A stretch of 15,919 nucleotides of DNA from DATAAM01 sp036260075 (lineage in GTDB: Bacteria > Actinomycetota > Acidimicrobiia > Acidimicrobiales > JAHWLA01), in NCBI GenBank assembly GCA_036260075.1, contig DATAAM010000017.1, positions 1 to 15,919 on the forward strand. Reading direction: 5' to 3'. Position numbers and translations under genes: made by a program. The notes below the pieces were generated by a model that had not been told where the DNA came from, searched no databases, and worked only from the letters and a program-made list of their open reading frames with translations. This document shows positions 7,797 to 13,473 of this stretch, one piece after another; within the stretch, counting starts at the first letter, position 1; each line of letters begins with the position of its first letter.

Positions 7797-7948
7797 CCGA
7801 GCGCCCGCCCACAGACGACGAGGCCAACGACATGAAGCACCCCCACGAGCACGCGAGCGAGGCAGGGGCCCCGGGGGCCAGCGGACCGGGGGAGCCCGGG
7901 TTCGAGGGTCGGGTGACGATCGGCGAGGAGGGCGGCGACCTCGACTGA
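7793..7948 (+). CDS. Small acidic hypothetical protein, 51 aa
   Basis: GTG 7793 overlaps the lipoprotein stop by four bases and has a strong ribosome-binding site, GGAGG at 7782-7786 with six bases of spacing. The product is hydrophilic and acidic, with a His/Glu-rich patch (KHPHEHASEA), a Gly/Pro-rich middle and a C-terminal segment FEGRVTIGEEGGDLD that looks like a short conserved motif. It has no signal peptide, membrane helix or cysteine. I recognise no family and no function can be given. It ends six bases before the large inverted repeat that closes this plus-strand cluster. Confidence 0.6.
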   Translation: MTERPPTDDEANDMKHPHEHASEAGAPGASGPGEPGFEGRVTIGEEGGDLD

Positions 7949-7953
7949 ACCCC

Positions 7954-8011
7954 CGCCGTTCTGGTGGGGGATCAACGCGCCAGGGCGCGCACATCCCCCA
8001 CCAGAACGGCG
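7954..8011. terminator. Bidirectional hairpin between convergent genes (19-bp perfect stem)
   Basis: The left arm 7954-7972 and right arm 7993-8011 are perfect reverse complements over 19 bp. The 20-base loop contains a further small stem, CGCGC (7976-7980)/GCGCG (7985-7989). It fills the gap between the plus-strand cluster ending at 7948 and the minus-strand nuclease ending at 8014, so it can end transcription from both sides. There is no T-tract, which is common for actinobacterial terminators. Its outer stem shares CCGTTCTGG/CCAGAACGG with the hairpin at 1577-1630. Confidence 0.8.
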
Positions 8012-8013
8012 AG

Positions 8014-9729
8014 TCAGGCCGAGCGGGGCTCGTAGCGGGGGAGGCGGGGAAGCGGCCACGCCAGCCCTCGTTCGCTCTCGACGATGCGCAGGCGGGCCGC
8101 CTTGGCCTCCAGGTACGAGGCCACCGCAGCCAGCTCGTCGGCCAGCTCGCGGGGCACGGGACCGTCTTCCGGCACGGAGTCGAGCTCCAGCAGCCCGTCG
8201 AGCAGCCGTCCTCGGTGGAGCACCGCCACGCCCTCGCCCGGCACCTCGACGGTGACGCGTCCGGCCTGCCGCAAGGCGTCGAGGCGTCGCTGCCGCTGGA
8301 GCGCCCGTGACAGCGCGGCGGCCCTTTCTCGCACCGACGCGGCCTCCTCGTAGCGTTGGGCGGCGGCCAACGCCCGCATGCGCTCCTCCAGCGGTTGCAA
8401 CAGCAGTGCCGGTTCGCACGTGAGGCCGCGCACGACGCGGTCGACCAGCTCGCCGTAGGCCTCCTCGGTGATCGAGCCCGCGCACGGGCAGGTGGCCACG
8501 CCGAGCTGGGCGGGCGTGCACGGTGCCGCCCGCGGCGTGGGGGGCGGCCTCGCCCGGCAACGCCGGATGGGCACGGCCGACTCGATGGCCTCCACCAGCA
8601 GGCGGGCCGTCGCGCTCGACGACAGCGGCCCCAGGTAGAGACAGCCGTCGTCGCGCTTGGGCGCTCGCACCACCGAGAGCCGCGGGAACCGCTCGTCGAG
8701 GGTGAGCTTCACGTAGGCGTACCGGCGCCACAGCTTGAGCTGCCGGTTGTAGCGAGGCAGCAGCTCGGCGACGAGGCGCACCTCCAGCACGGACGCCTCC
8801 AGCTCGCCACCGGTGACGACGTGGTCGATGCGCTGCGTCTCCCGCAGCAGGGCACCGACCTTCCGACGGTCGTCGCCGGTGAAGTACGAGCGCACTCGCC
8901 GGCGCAGGTCGACGGCCTTGCCCACGTAGAGCACGCGCCCGCCCGCGTCGCGGAACAGGTAGACGCCCGGCTTGCGGGGCAGCCCGGCCGTGAGCGCCAG
9001 CTTGGCCACCATGGGATGGCCTTTGACGGTGGGCAGCTCGAGGAGGTCGTCGAGGGTGAGCACGCCGAGAGAGCCCGCCCGCTCGAGGAGCGCGTGCATC
9101 ACCTCACCGGTGGCCAGCGCGTCGTCGAGCGCGCGGTGCGTCGGGCGGTGGCCGACCCGGAAGTGGGCGGCCAGCGTGCCCAGTCGGCAGTCGGACACCT
9201 CGTCGCGCACCAGGCGGCGGGCCAGGGCGCACGTGTCGATCGAACGGTTGGCGAGGCGCGGCCGCTCGGCGGCGGCCAGCGCGGCGTTGAGGAAGGACAG
9301 GTCGAAGCGCACGTTGTGCCCCACGAGCACCGCGTCGCGGCAGAACTCGAGGAACGAGGGCAGCACTGTCTCGATCCGCGGGGCGGGCAGCACCATCGCC
9401 TGCGTGATGCCGGTGAGGTAGGTGATGTGGGGCGGGATCGGCAGGCCGGGGTTGACGAGGGTCTGGAACGTGCCCAGGCACTCCCCGCCCCGCAGCTTCA
9501 CCGCTCCGATCTCGGTGACGGCGCAGTCGGCAGGCGAGCCGCCGGTCGTCTCCAGGTCGACCACCACGAACGTGACGTCGACGAGCGGCGTGCCCAAGAG
9601 GGACCGCTGTTCGGCGTTCGCTCCGGCGTGATGGCGGGGCGGTTCGACAGCGGGCGTGTCGAACGAGAGTGTGTCGAGGACGGACGCCGAGTGCCTCCGC
9701 CCGCCTTCGACCTCGAAGGACCGCTGCAC
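8014..9729 (-). CDS. DEDDh exonuclease fused to a truncated UvrC-like GIY-YIG nuclease
   Basis: From the preferred GTG at 9729 (minus) this is a 571-aa two-nuclease fusion. Residues 50-210 are a DnaQ-like 3'-5' exonuclease with D58/E60 in DLETTG, D143 in GHNVRFD and H198/D203 in HRALDD. Residues 250-330 are a GIY-YIG endonuclease with GVY (255-257), YVG (268-270), Arg in DLRRR and the catalytic-type E316. Cysteines C391, C404, C414 and C416 lie where UvrC carries its iron-sulfur ligands, and a UVR-like helix pair (PLEERMRALAAAQRYEEAA) is at about 446-473. The UvrC C-terminal RNase H-like and helix-hairpin-helix parts are missing, as in Cho-type proteins. The same fusion occurs in mycobacteria, annotated as a DEDD exonuclease domain protein. 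It probably acts in excision repair. The frame is open to 9864, but that start would overlap the DUF885 gene. The promoter and SOS-like box support 9729. Confidence 0.9.
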   Translation of the reverse strand: MQRSFEVEGGRRHSASVLDTLSFDTPAVEPPRHHAGANAEQRSLLGTPLVDVTFVVVDLETTGGSPADCAVTEIGAVKLRGGECLGTFQTLVNPGLPIPPHITYLTGITQAMVLPAPRIETVLPSFLEFCRDAVLVGHNVRFDLSFLNAALAAAERPRLANRSIDTCALARRLVRDEVSDCRLGTLAAHFRVGHRPTHRALDDALATGEVMHALLERAGSLGVLTLDDLLELPTVKGHPMVAKLALTAGLPRKPGVYLFRDAGGRVLYVGKAVDLRRRVRSYFTGDDRRKVGALLRETQRIDHVVTGGELEASVLEVRLVAELLPRYNRQLKLWRRYAYVKLTLDERFPRLSVVRAPKRDDGCLYLGPLSSSATARLLVEAIESAVPIRRCRARPPPTPRAAPCTPAQLGVATCPCAGSITEEAYGELVDRVVRGLTCEPALLLQPLEERMRALAAAQRYEEAASVRERAAALSRALQRQRRLDALRQAGRVTVEVPGEGVAVLHRGRLLDGLLELDSVPEDGPVPRELADELAAVASYLEAKAARLRIVESERGLAWPLPRLPRYEPRSA

Positions 9730-9737
9730 GGCCGCGG

Positions 9738-9766
9738 ACCGTACACGAACAGGTGTTCGATGTACA
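9738..9766 (-). promoter_or_regulatory. SOS-box-containing promoter of the exonuclease/UvrC-like gene
   Basis: Read on the minus strand there is a -35-like TGTACA (9766-9761), a 17-base spacer and a -10-like TACGGT (9743-9738), eight bases before the GTG at 9729, consistent with a leaderless transcript. Bases 9760-9745 of the spacer read TCGAACACCTGTTCGT. This matches the mycobacterial LexA consensus TCGAAC-N4-GTTCGA at 11 of 12 defined positions. LexA bound here would block RNA polymerase, making the nuclease DNA-damage inducible. Sequence and spacing are seen directly; LexA control is inferred. Confidence 0.7.
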
Positions 9767-9770
9767 GGAT

Positions 9771-11261
9771 TCAGCCCAGGGCGTCGGGCAGCAGCCCCAG
9801 GGGCGGGGCGCCGAGAGCGAGCAGCGCCTCGTGGAAGTGGCGAAGCGTGAAGCGGCCGGCCCACCGCGCCTTGGCTTCGTCGCGCAGCTCACGGATGGCG
9901 AGCTTCCCCCACGTGTAGCGGCCGTACGTGGGGTCGTAGCTCGCCCGGCCGGCCTCGGCGCGGGCGGCCGGTCCCTTCAGGAACGCGTCTTCCTCGAAGC
10001 GCCGCACGGCGTCGTCCATCGACAGGCTGCCGGTGTGCAGGCCGATCGACGCGGCCAGGCGGGTCACGCGCACCAGCGCCTCGATGGCCATGCCGATCTC
10101 GTAGCGTGGGTCGTCGGCGCGGAAGCCCTCTTCGACGAACAGCTCCTCCACGTAGTGCGCCCACCCCTCGACGAACGAAACCGAGAAGAGGGCGCGTCGG
10201 ACGTCGCCCTGCACCTGCCGCAGCACCCGACTGTGGGCGAAGTGTCCCGGCATCACCTCGTGCACCGTGATCGCAGGGAGCGTGGTGGCGCTGAAGACCG
10301 ACAGCCACTCCTCCCGCTCGGCCTGCGGCCATGTCGGGTCGGGCGGCGTGACGTAGTACCAGCTCGGGGCGTCGGGCTCGTAGGGAGCGGCCCACGACAT
10401 CATCGCCATGGCCCACTGGCGTGACGGCGGCGCCGGGCCCACGAGGCACTCGCCGTCGAGCGGCGGCAGCAGGTCGAGCTCGCGCGTGAACGCCGTGGCC
10501 TCGTCGGTCTGTGCCCGCGCCTCGCGGTAGATGTCGTCGGGGTCGGTGGGGTGGTCGCGCAGCAGCTCCTCGACGAGCTCGGGGGGCGGCACGTCGGGTC
10601 GCAGGCGCTCGCACGCATCGGCCAGGAGGGACTTCAGGCGGTCTCGCTCGGCGTCCGCCTGCTGCGCCAGCCGCCCCAGGTCGACGGTCGTGGCGTCGCC
10701 GTCGCCGAGCAGGCGGGCGAGGGTGGCCCCGCCGAGCCCGCTGCTCGGTGCGCCGTCCCGCGCGAAGTGCTCGAGCCGGTCGACGAAGCGGGCATGCGCG
10801 GCCAGCGCGGCCTCGTCGTCCACCCCCGCGGCCAACCCGCGGGCGGCCGGCACCAAGGCGACGGCGACGTCGCGGGGCACCCGGTCGAGCGACTCGAGCG
10901 AGGCGTCGACCGCATCCGGCCACGCGGCCAGGTGACGGCGTCGGGCCGCCTGCCGTTCCTCGGAAGGCGCATACTCGCGGTCGTAGGCGGCGAGGTCGAG
11001 GTTGCCGATGTGCGGCAGCGGGTTCCACCGGTGGGCCTCGACGACGTCGAAGTACGTGCGCATCCCCGCCTCGGCGGCCTGGAGGTGCGCCTCGTCGTGT
11101 CGGTCGGGCTCCGGGTCGCCCGCGCCCAGTCGAGCCAGCCCGTCGGCCACGCCGGACGGCGACAGGTCCTGCACCTGCCCGTCGTAGAGGTCGTGCAGGC
11201 CCACGTACTCGCGGGCCTCGGCCACCGACAGATCGCACAGCGCGCGGACCCGGGGGTTCAT
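9771..11261 (-). CDS. DUF885 family protein, putative zinc metallopeptidase
   Basis: From ATG 11261 (minus) this is a 496-aa cytoplasmic-looking protein with no signal peptide. It belongs to DUF885, a family of metallopeptidase-like proteins. The diagnostic motif HEVMPGH is at residues 334-340, and FVEGWAHYVEE (E365 in EGW) follows 25 residues later. By analogy with HExxH-type enzymes H334, H340 and E365 are likely zinc ligands and E335 the catalytic base. The N-terminal two thirds is mostly helical and the C-terminus holds the conserved segment SYDPTYGRYTWGKLAIRELRDEAK. Substrate is unknown; some relatives are annotated as carboxypeptidase- or dipeptidase-like. The frame is open upstream to 11378, which would overlap the divergent gene. 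ATG 11261 is nine bases from a -10-like TACTCT. Its stop lies four bases beyond the -35-like hexamer of the downstream nuclease promoter. Confidence 0.85.
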   Translation of the reverse strand: MNPRVRALCDLSVAEAREYVGLHDLYDGQVQDLSPSGVADGLARLGAGDPEPDRHDEAHLQAAEAGMRTYFDVVEAHRWNPLPHIGNLDLAAYDREYAPSEERQAARRRHLAAWPDAVDASLESLDRVPRDVAVALVPAARGLAAGVDDEAALAAHARFVDRLEHFARDGAPSSGLGGATLARLLGDGDATTVDLGRLAQQADAERDRLKSLLADACERLRPDVPPPELVEELLRDHPTDPDDIYREARAQTDEATAFTRELDLLPPLDGECLVGPAPPSRQWAMAMMSWAAPYEPDAPSWYYVTPPDPTWPQAEREEWLSVFSATTLPAITVHEVMPGHFAHSRVLRQVQGDVRRALFSVSFVEGWAHYVEELFVEEGFRADDPRYEIGMAIEALVRVTRLAASIGLHTGSLSMDDAVRRFEEDAFLKGPAARAEAGRASYDPTYGRYTWGKLAIRELRDEAKARWAGRFTLRHFHEALLALGAPPLGLLPDALG

Positions 11262-11270
11262 CGGGGGCCG

Positions 11271-11280
11271 AGAGTAGTGT
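11271..11280. promoter_or_regulatory. Overlapping divergent -10 elements
   Basis: The ten bases AGAGTAGTGT contain TAGTGT on the plus strand (11275-11280), eight bases before GTG 11289, and TACTCT on the minus strand (11276-11271), nine bases before ATG 11261. Both fit TANNNT and both positions suit leaderless starts. The two hexamers share two base pairs (11275-11276), so polymerases could not occupy both at once. Neither has an obvious -35. Confidence 0.45.
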
Positions 11281-11288
11281 TGGCCGGC

Positions 11289-11504
11289 GTGGACACCCGT
11301 CGGTACCGGTGCAGCGCGTGCGGCAACCTCACCCGCTTCGACGTCACCACCACGCGGCGCACGCGGGCGTTCCACCACTTCACCGTGGGCGGCGAGCTGA
11401 CCGTCGAGGACGAGGAGCTGCTCTCCGAGGTGGTCGAGGAGGTCTCCTGTCGCTGGTGCGGGTCGGGCCGGGCCGTCGAGGAGCTGCGGGAGAGCGAGGT
11501 CTGA
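11289..11504 (+). CDS. Small zinc-ribbon protein, 71 aa
   Basis: The frame from GTG 11289 encodes a 71-aa protein with two CxxC pairs, C8/C11 (CSACG) and C54/C57 (CRWCG), separated by 42 residues. This is a classical zinc-ribbon layout. Between them are a basic, Arg/Thr-rich strand region (TRFDVTTTRRTRAFHHF) and an acidic helix (VEDEELLSEVVEEV). The fold would suit nucleic-acid or protein binding, but no specific function is recognised. It lies immediately upstream of the NYN nuclease gene and ends inside its likely start, so the two are probably co-expressed and may work together. The start is chosen from the adjacent -10-like element, since the longer upstream frame (to 10551) runs antisense through the DUF885 gene. 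Confidence 0.72.
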   Translation: MDTRRYRCSACGNLTRFDVTTTRRTRAFHHFTVGGELTVEDEELLSEVVEEVSCRWCGSGRAVEELRESEV

Positions 11505-12784
11505 CGCCCGAGGGGCCAGCGTTCGACGCGCTCGTCCGGCCCGCGCTCGAAGCAGCGTGGCTGCTGGCCCGGGCGGGCGAGCGTGCGACGCCGGGCAGCG
11601 CCCCCCGAGCCCTGCGCCCGGTGCTCGGCCACGCTCGGCTCACCGGGGCGGCCCTGCAACTGCTGCGGCGCGTGGTGGAGGACGACGACGGCTTCCGCGC
11701 CGCCGTCGCGGCCGCCACGACCGAGGACGCCGTCGGCCGCGCGGGGTGGCTGTTCCTCGCCCGACCTGACGGTTGGGAGGAGGAGCTGGACGAGTTGGCG
11801 GCGGCCGAGGCGGAGACGTCCGAGGCCGACCGGGCGGCGCGGGAGGAGCGCACCGCTGCCCGTCGCCTCCGCGGCGCCGAGGAGGCGCGGCGACGGGCCG
11901 AGGATGCCTTGGCCGACGCTCGGGCCCAGGCGGCGCGGGCGGCGGCGGAGCTGGCCGACGAGCGACGGAGCAGGCGGGCCGCCGAGGAGGAGGCGCGCTC
12001 GCTGGCCGACCGCTTGGCCTCCGCCGAGCGCGAGCGCGTCGACGCCGTGTCCCGTGCTGCCGATGTCGAAGTCCCCACGGCGCGCATCGACGAGCTCGAG
12101 GCGGCGCTGGAGGAGGCCCGTCGCTCGGCGGCCTCGGCGCTGTCGGCCGACGAGGTCATCGAGGTGCTGTCGCAGGCGGCCGCGGCGGCGTGGGAGCTGG
12201 CCGACACATTGGCCGAGGCCGTCACGTCGTTCCGGGCGCGGCTGTCGTCCACCGTCGAGTCGGGCGCCGTGGCGGCGGAGCAGGCTCCCGCATCGCTCGA
12301 TCCCGGCCGGGCTCGCCGGCGTCCCGTCCCCCTGCCGCCCGGGCTGCGCGACGACTCCGTCGAGGCGGCCGAGCGCCTCGTGCGGCACCGGGGTGCGCTG
12401 CTCTTGGTCGACGGCTACAACGCCTCGCTGCGCTACCGACCGGACCTGCCCCTCGACGAGCTGCGCCGGCGGTTCGTGGACGCCCTCGACGAGCTGGAAG
12501 CCCGCACCGGCGTCGACGTGCACGTGGTGTTCGACGGGGTGGGGCCCGAGGACGGCGGCCCGGCCGCCTCCTCTCGGCGGGGCCGGACCCGGGTCACGTT
12601 CTCACCCGCGGGCACGGAGGCCGACGACGTCATCCTGGCCCTCGTGGATGCCCTGCCCGTCGACCGGCCCGTGCTCGTGGCCTCCGACGACCGGCGGGTG
12701 CGCGACGGCGTGGAGCAGCGGGGTGGCAACGTGCTCACCACTCGACAGCTGCTGGCCGTGCTGCGCCGCGAACCCGACCGTTGA
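11501..12784 (+). CDS. Coiled-coil protein with C-terminal NYN (YacP-like) nuclease domain
   Basis: The protein is 427 aa if it starts at CTG 11501. Residues 1-90 form a helical module ending in GRAGWLFLARPDGWEEEL, as in actinobacterial NYN proteins often annotated as RNA-binding. Residues about 95-215 are a long Ala/Glu/Arg coiled coil. Residues 295-427 are the NYN/PIN-like domain with acidic residues D304 (VDGYN), D345 (VFDG), D375/D376 (EADD) and D396/D397 (ASDD), the metal site of YacP/Rae1-type ribonucleases. A role in RNA cleavage or decay is likely from the family. The start is uncertain: CTG 11501 overlaps the upstream stop as CTGA and has GGGAGAG six bases ahead. The nearest normal start, GTG 11456, would overlap the zinc-ribbon gene by 49 bases. 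No other start lies near the domain edge. Confidence 0.88.
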   Translation: MTPEGPAFDALVRPALEAAWLLARAGERATPGSAPRALRPVLGHARLTGAALQLLRRVVEDDDGFRAAVAAATTEDAVGRAGWLFLARPDGWEEELDELAAAEAETSEADRAAREERTAARRLRGAEEARRRAEDALADARAQAARAAAELADERRSRRAAEEEARSLADRLASAERERVDAVSRAADVEVPTARIDELEAALEEARRSAASALSADEVIEVLSQAAAAAWELADTLAEAVTSFRARLSSTVESGAVAAEQAPASLDPGRARRRPVPLPPGLRDDSVEAAERLVRHRGALLLVDGYNASLRYRPDLPLDELRRRFVDALDELEARTGVDVHVVFDGVGPEDGGPAASSRRGRTRVTFSPAGTEADDVILALVDALPVDRPVLVASDDRRVRDGVEQRGGNVLTTRQLLAVLRREPDR

Positions 12785-12788
12785 CGCG

Positions 12789-12831
12789 TTCAGACCCCGC
12801 CCCCAGGGGTCGTATGGGGGCGGGGTCTGAA
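12789..12831. terminator. Strong hairpin between convergent genes (17-bp perfect stem)
   Basis: The arms 12789-12805 and 12815-12831 are perfect complements over 17 bp, very G-C rich, with a nine-base loop. The structure starts five bases after the NYN gene stop and faces the end of a minus-strand small gene at 12859. It can therefore terminate both transcripts. There is no T-tract, and its stem differs from the CCGTTCTGG-type hairpins elsewhere in the window. Confidence 0.8.
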
Positions 12832-12858
12832 GACGAACCGCGGCAGCGCCGGGTGGGG

Positions 12859-13026
12859 CTACTGCGGCGGCAGGACGTTGCAGCCCGCGTTCGACACGTT
12901 CTGGTCGTTCACGGTGATGCTGATGCTGTGGCACACCGTCACCGTCGGGCCTGCCGCGGCAACCTGGGCACCCAGGCCCAGCAGCCCGGCGACCACGATG
13001 CCGGTTGCGATGATGCGCTTGCCCAT
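12859..13026 (-). CDS. Small secreted protein, 55 aa
   Basis: On the minus strand ATG 13026 opens a 55-codon frame ending in TAG. The start is MGKR, followed by a hydrophobic core (5-20) and a signal-peptidase-I type site at QVAAA|GPTV, leaving a mature peptide of about 30 residues. The mature part has two cysteines, C32 and C49, that could form a disulfide, a polar strand-like stretch (SISITVNDQNV) and the end NVLPPQ. GGAGGGG (13041-13035) lies eight bases before the ATG, a strong ribosome-binding site. No family is recognised. The small size, secretion signal and single cysteine pair would suit a cell-surface or extracellular peptide. The longer antisense frames over this stretch are less convincing. 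Confidence 0.7.
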   Translation of the reverse strand: MGKRIIATGIVVAGLLGLGAQVAAAGPTVTVCHSISITVNDQNVSNAGCNVLPPQ

Positions 13027-13185
13027 CGGTCGTTCCCCTCCACGAGAGCTGACTGCCAGGAGAACGGCGGGCCGGCGCCTGTCTTACGGTCGGATTCCGA
13101 AAATCCGCGGCCCGGGGCGGATGCAGGCCGGATTCCTGTCACACCCCCTCGTCATGCTGGGCAGCAGACGAGGAGAGGAGCGCCG
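13027..13185. promoter_or_regulatory. Divergent intergenic region with CGGATT half-sites
   Basis: This 159-base gap separates the divergently read secreted-protein and Cys-rich genes. It holds CGGATTCC at 13091-13098, its inverse AATCCG at 13102-13107 (a 6-bp hairpin or operator dyad), and a second direct copy of CGGATTCC at 13129-13136. A -10-like TACGGT lies at 13085-13090 on the plus strand, about 95 bases before the next start. The repeats could be a regulator's binding site. Confidence 0.35.
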
Positions 13186-13386
13186 ATGGACCCGCCCATC
13201 AGCATCAGCTGCGACGACTGCGCCATGCAGCACACCGCTGCCTGCCACGACTGCGTGGTCACGTTCATCTGCGGCCGTGATCCCGACGAGGCCGTGATCA
13301 TCGATGCGGCCGAGGCTCGGGCCGTGCGACTGTTGGCGGCAGCCGGCTTGGTCCCGGGCCTGCGTCACCGGCGGCGGACCGGATGA
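13186..13386 (+). CDS. Cysteine-rich small protein, 66 aa
   Basis: ATG 13186 has an excellent ribosome-binding site, AGGAGAGGAG at 13171-13180, five bases upstream. The 66-aa product starts with a cysteine cluster of two CxxC pairs, C9/C12 and C20/C23, plus C29. It continues with a segment PDEAVIIDAAEARAVRLLAAAGLVPGLRH and a basic tail (RHRRRTG). The C-x2-C-x7-C-x2-C spacing would suit one bound zinc or an iron-sulfur cluster. I recall similar uncharacterised small proteins in actinobacteria, but no function can be assigned. It stands before sepH with an 87-base gap that contains a possible sepH promoter, so it is probably a separate unit. Confidence 0.72.
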   Translation: MDPPISISCDDCAMQHTAACHDCVVTFICGRDPDEAVIIDAAEARAVRLLAAAGLVPGLRHRRRTG

Positions 13387-13419
13387 GGGGCGGTCCGCGG
13401 CACCCTTCCGGGCGGGTGC

Positions 13420-13453
13420 TACTTTCGCCGGAAAGCAAGCCCGAAAGCCGGGC
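13420..13453 (+). promoter_or_regulatory. Putative sepH promoter -10 and leader hairpin
   Basis: TACTTT (13420-13425) fits TANNNT and would start a leader of about 40 bases before GTG 13474. The leader contains a 5-bp hairpin, GCCCG (13439-13443)/CGGGC (13449-13453). No -35 consensus is seen, and the run of G at about 13464-13468 is only a weak ribosome-binding site. Confidence 0.35.
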
Positions 13454-13473
13454 CAGGTCCGTCGGGGGCCCGC

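Noticed and set aside
6480..7994. Antisense open frame of 504 codons over trpD
   Set aside because: It has no recognisable domain, lies opposite a well-supported enzyme and owes its length to few stop codons in GC-rich DNA.
8356..9918. Plus-strand frame of 520 codons opposite the exonuclease fusion
   Set aside because: The minus strand carries all exonuclease and GIY-YIG motifs; this frame has none.
12897..12904. A third copy of CGTTCTGG, resembling the shared hairpin stem
   Set aside because: It lies within the coding sequence of the small secreted protein and has no complementary CCAGAACG arm nearby.
13420..13470. sepH leader contains GCAAGCC and GAAAG elements reminiscent of a c-di-GMP (GEMM) riboswitch
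   Set aside because: The conserved core order and the two helices of that riboswitch cannot be formed; only a 5-bp hairpin is supported.
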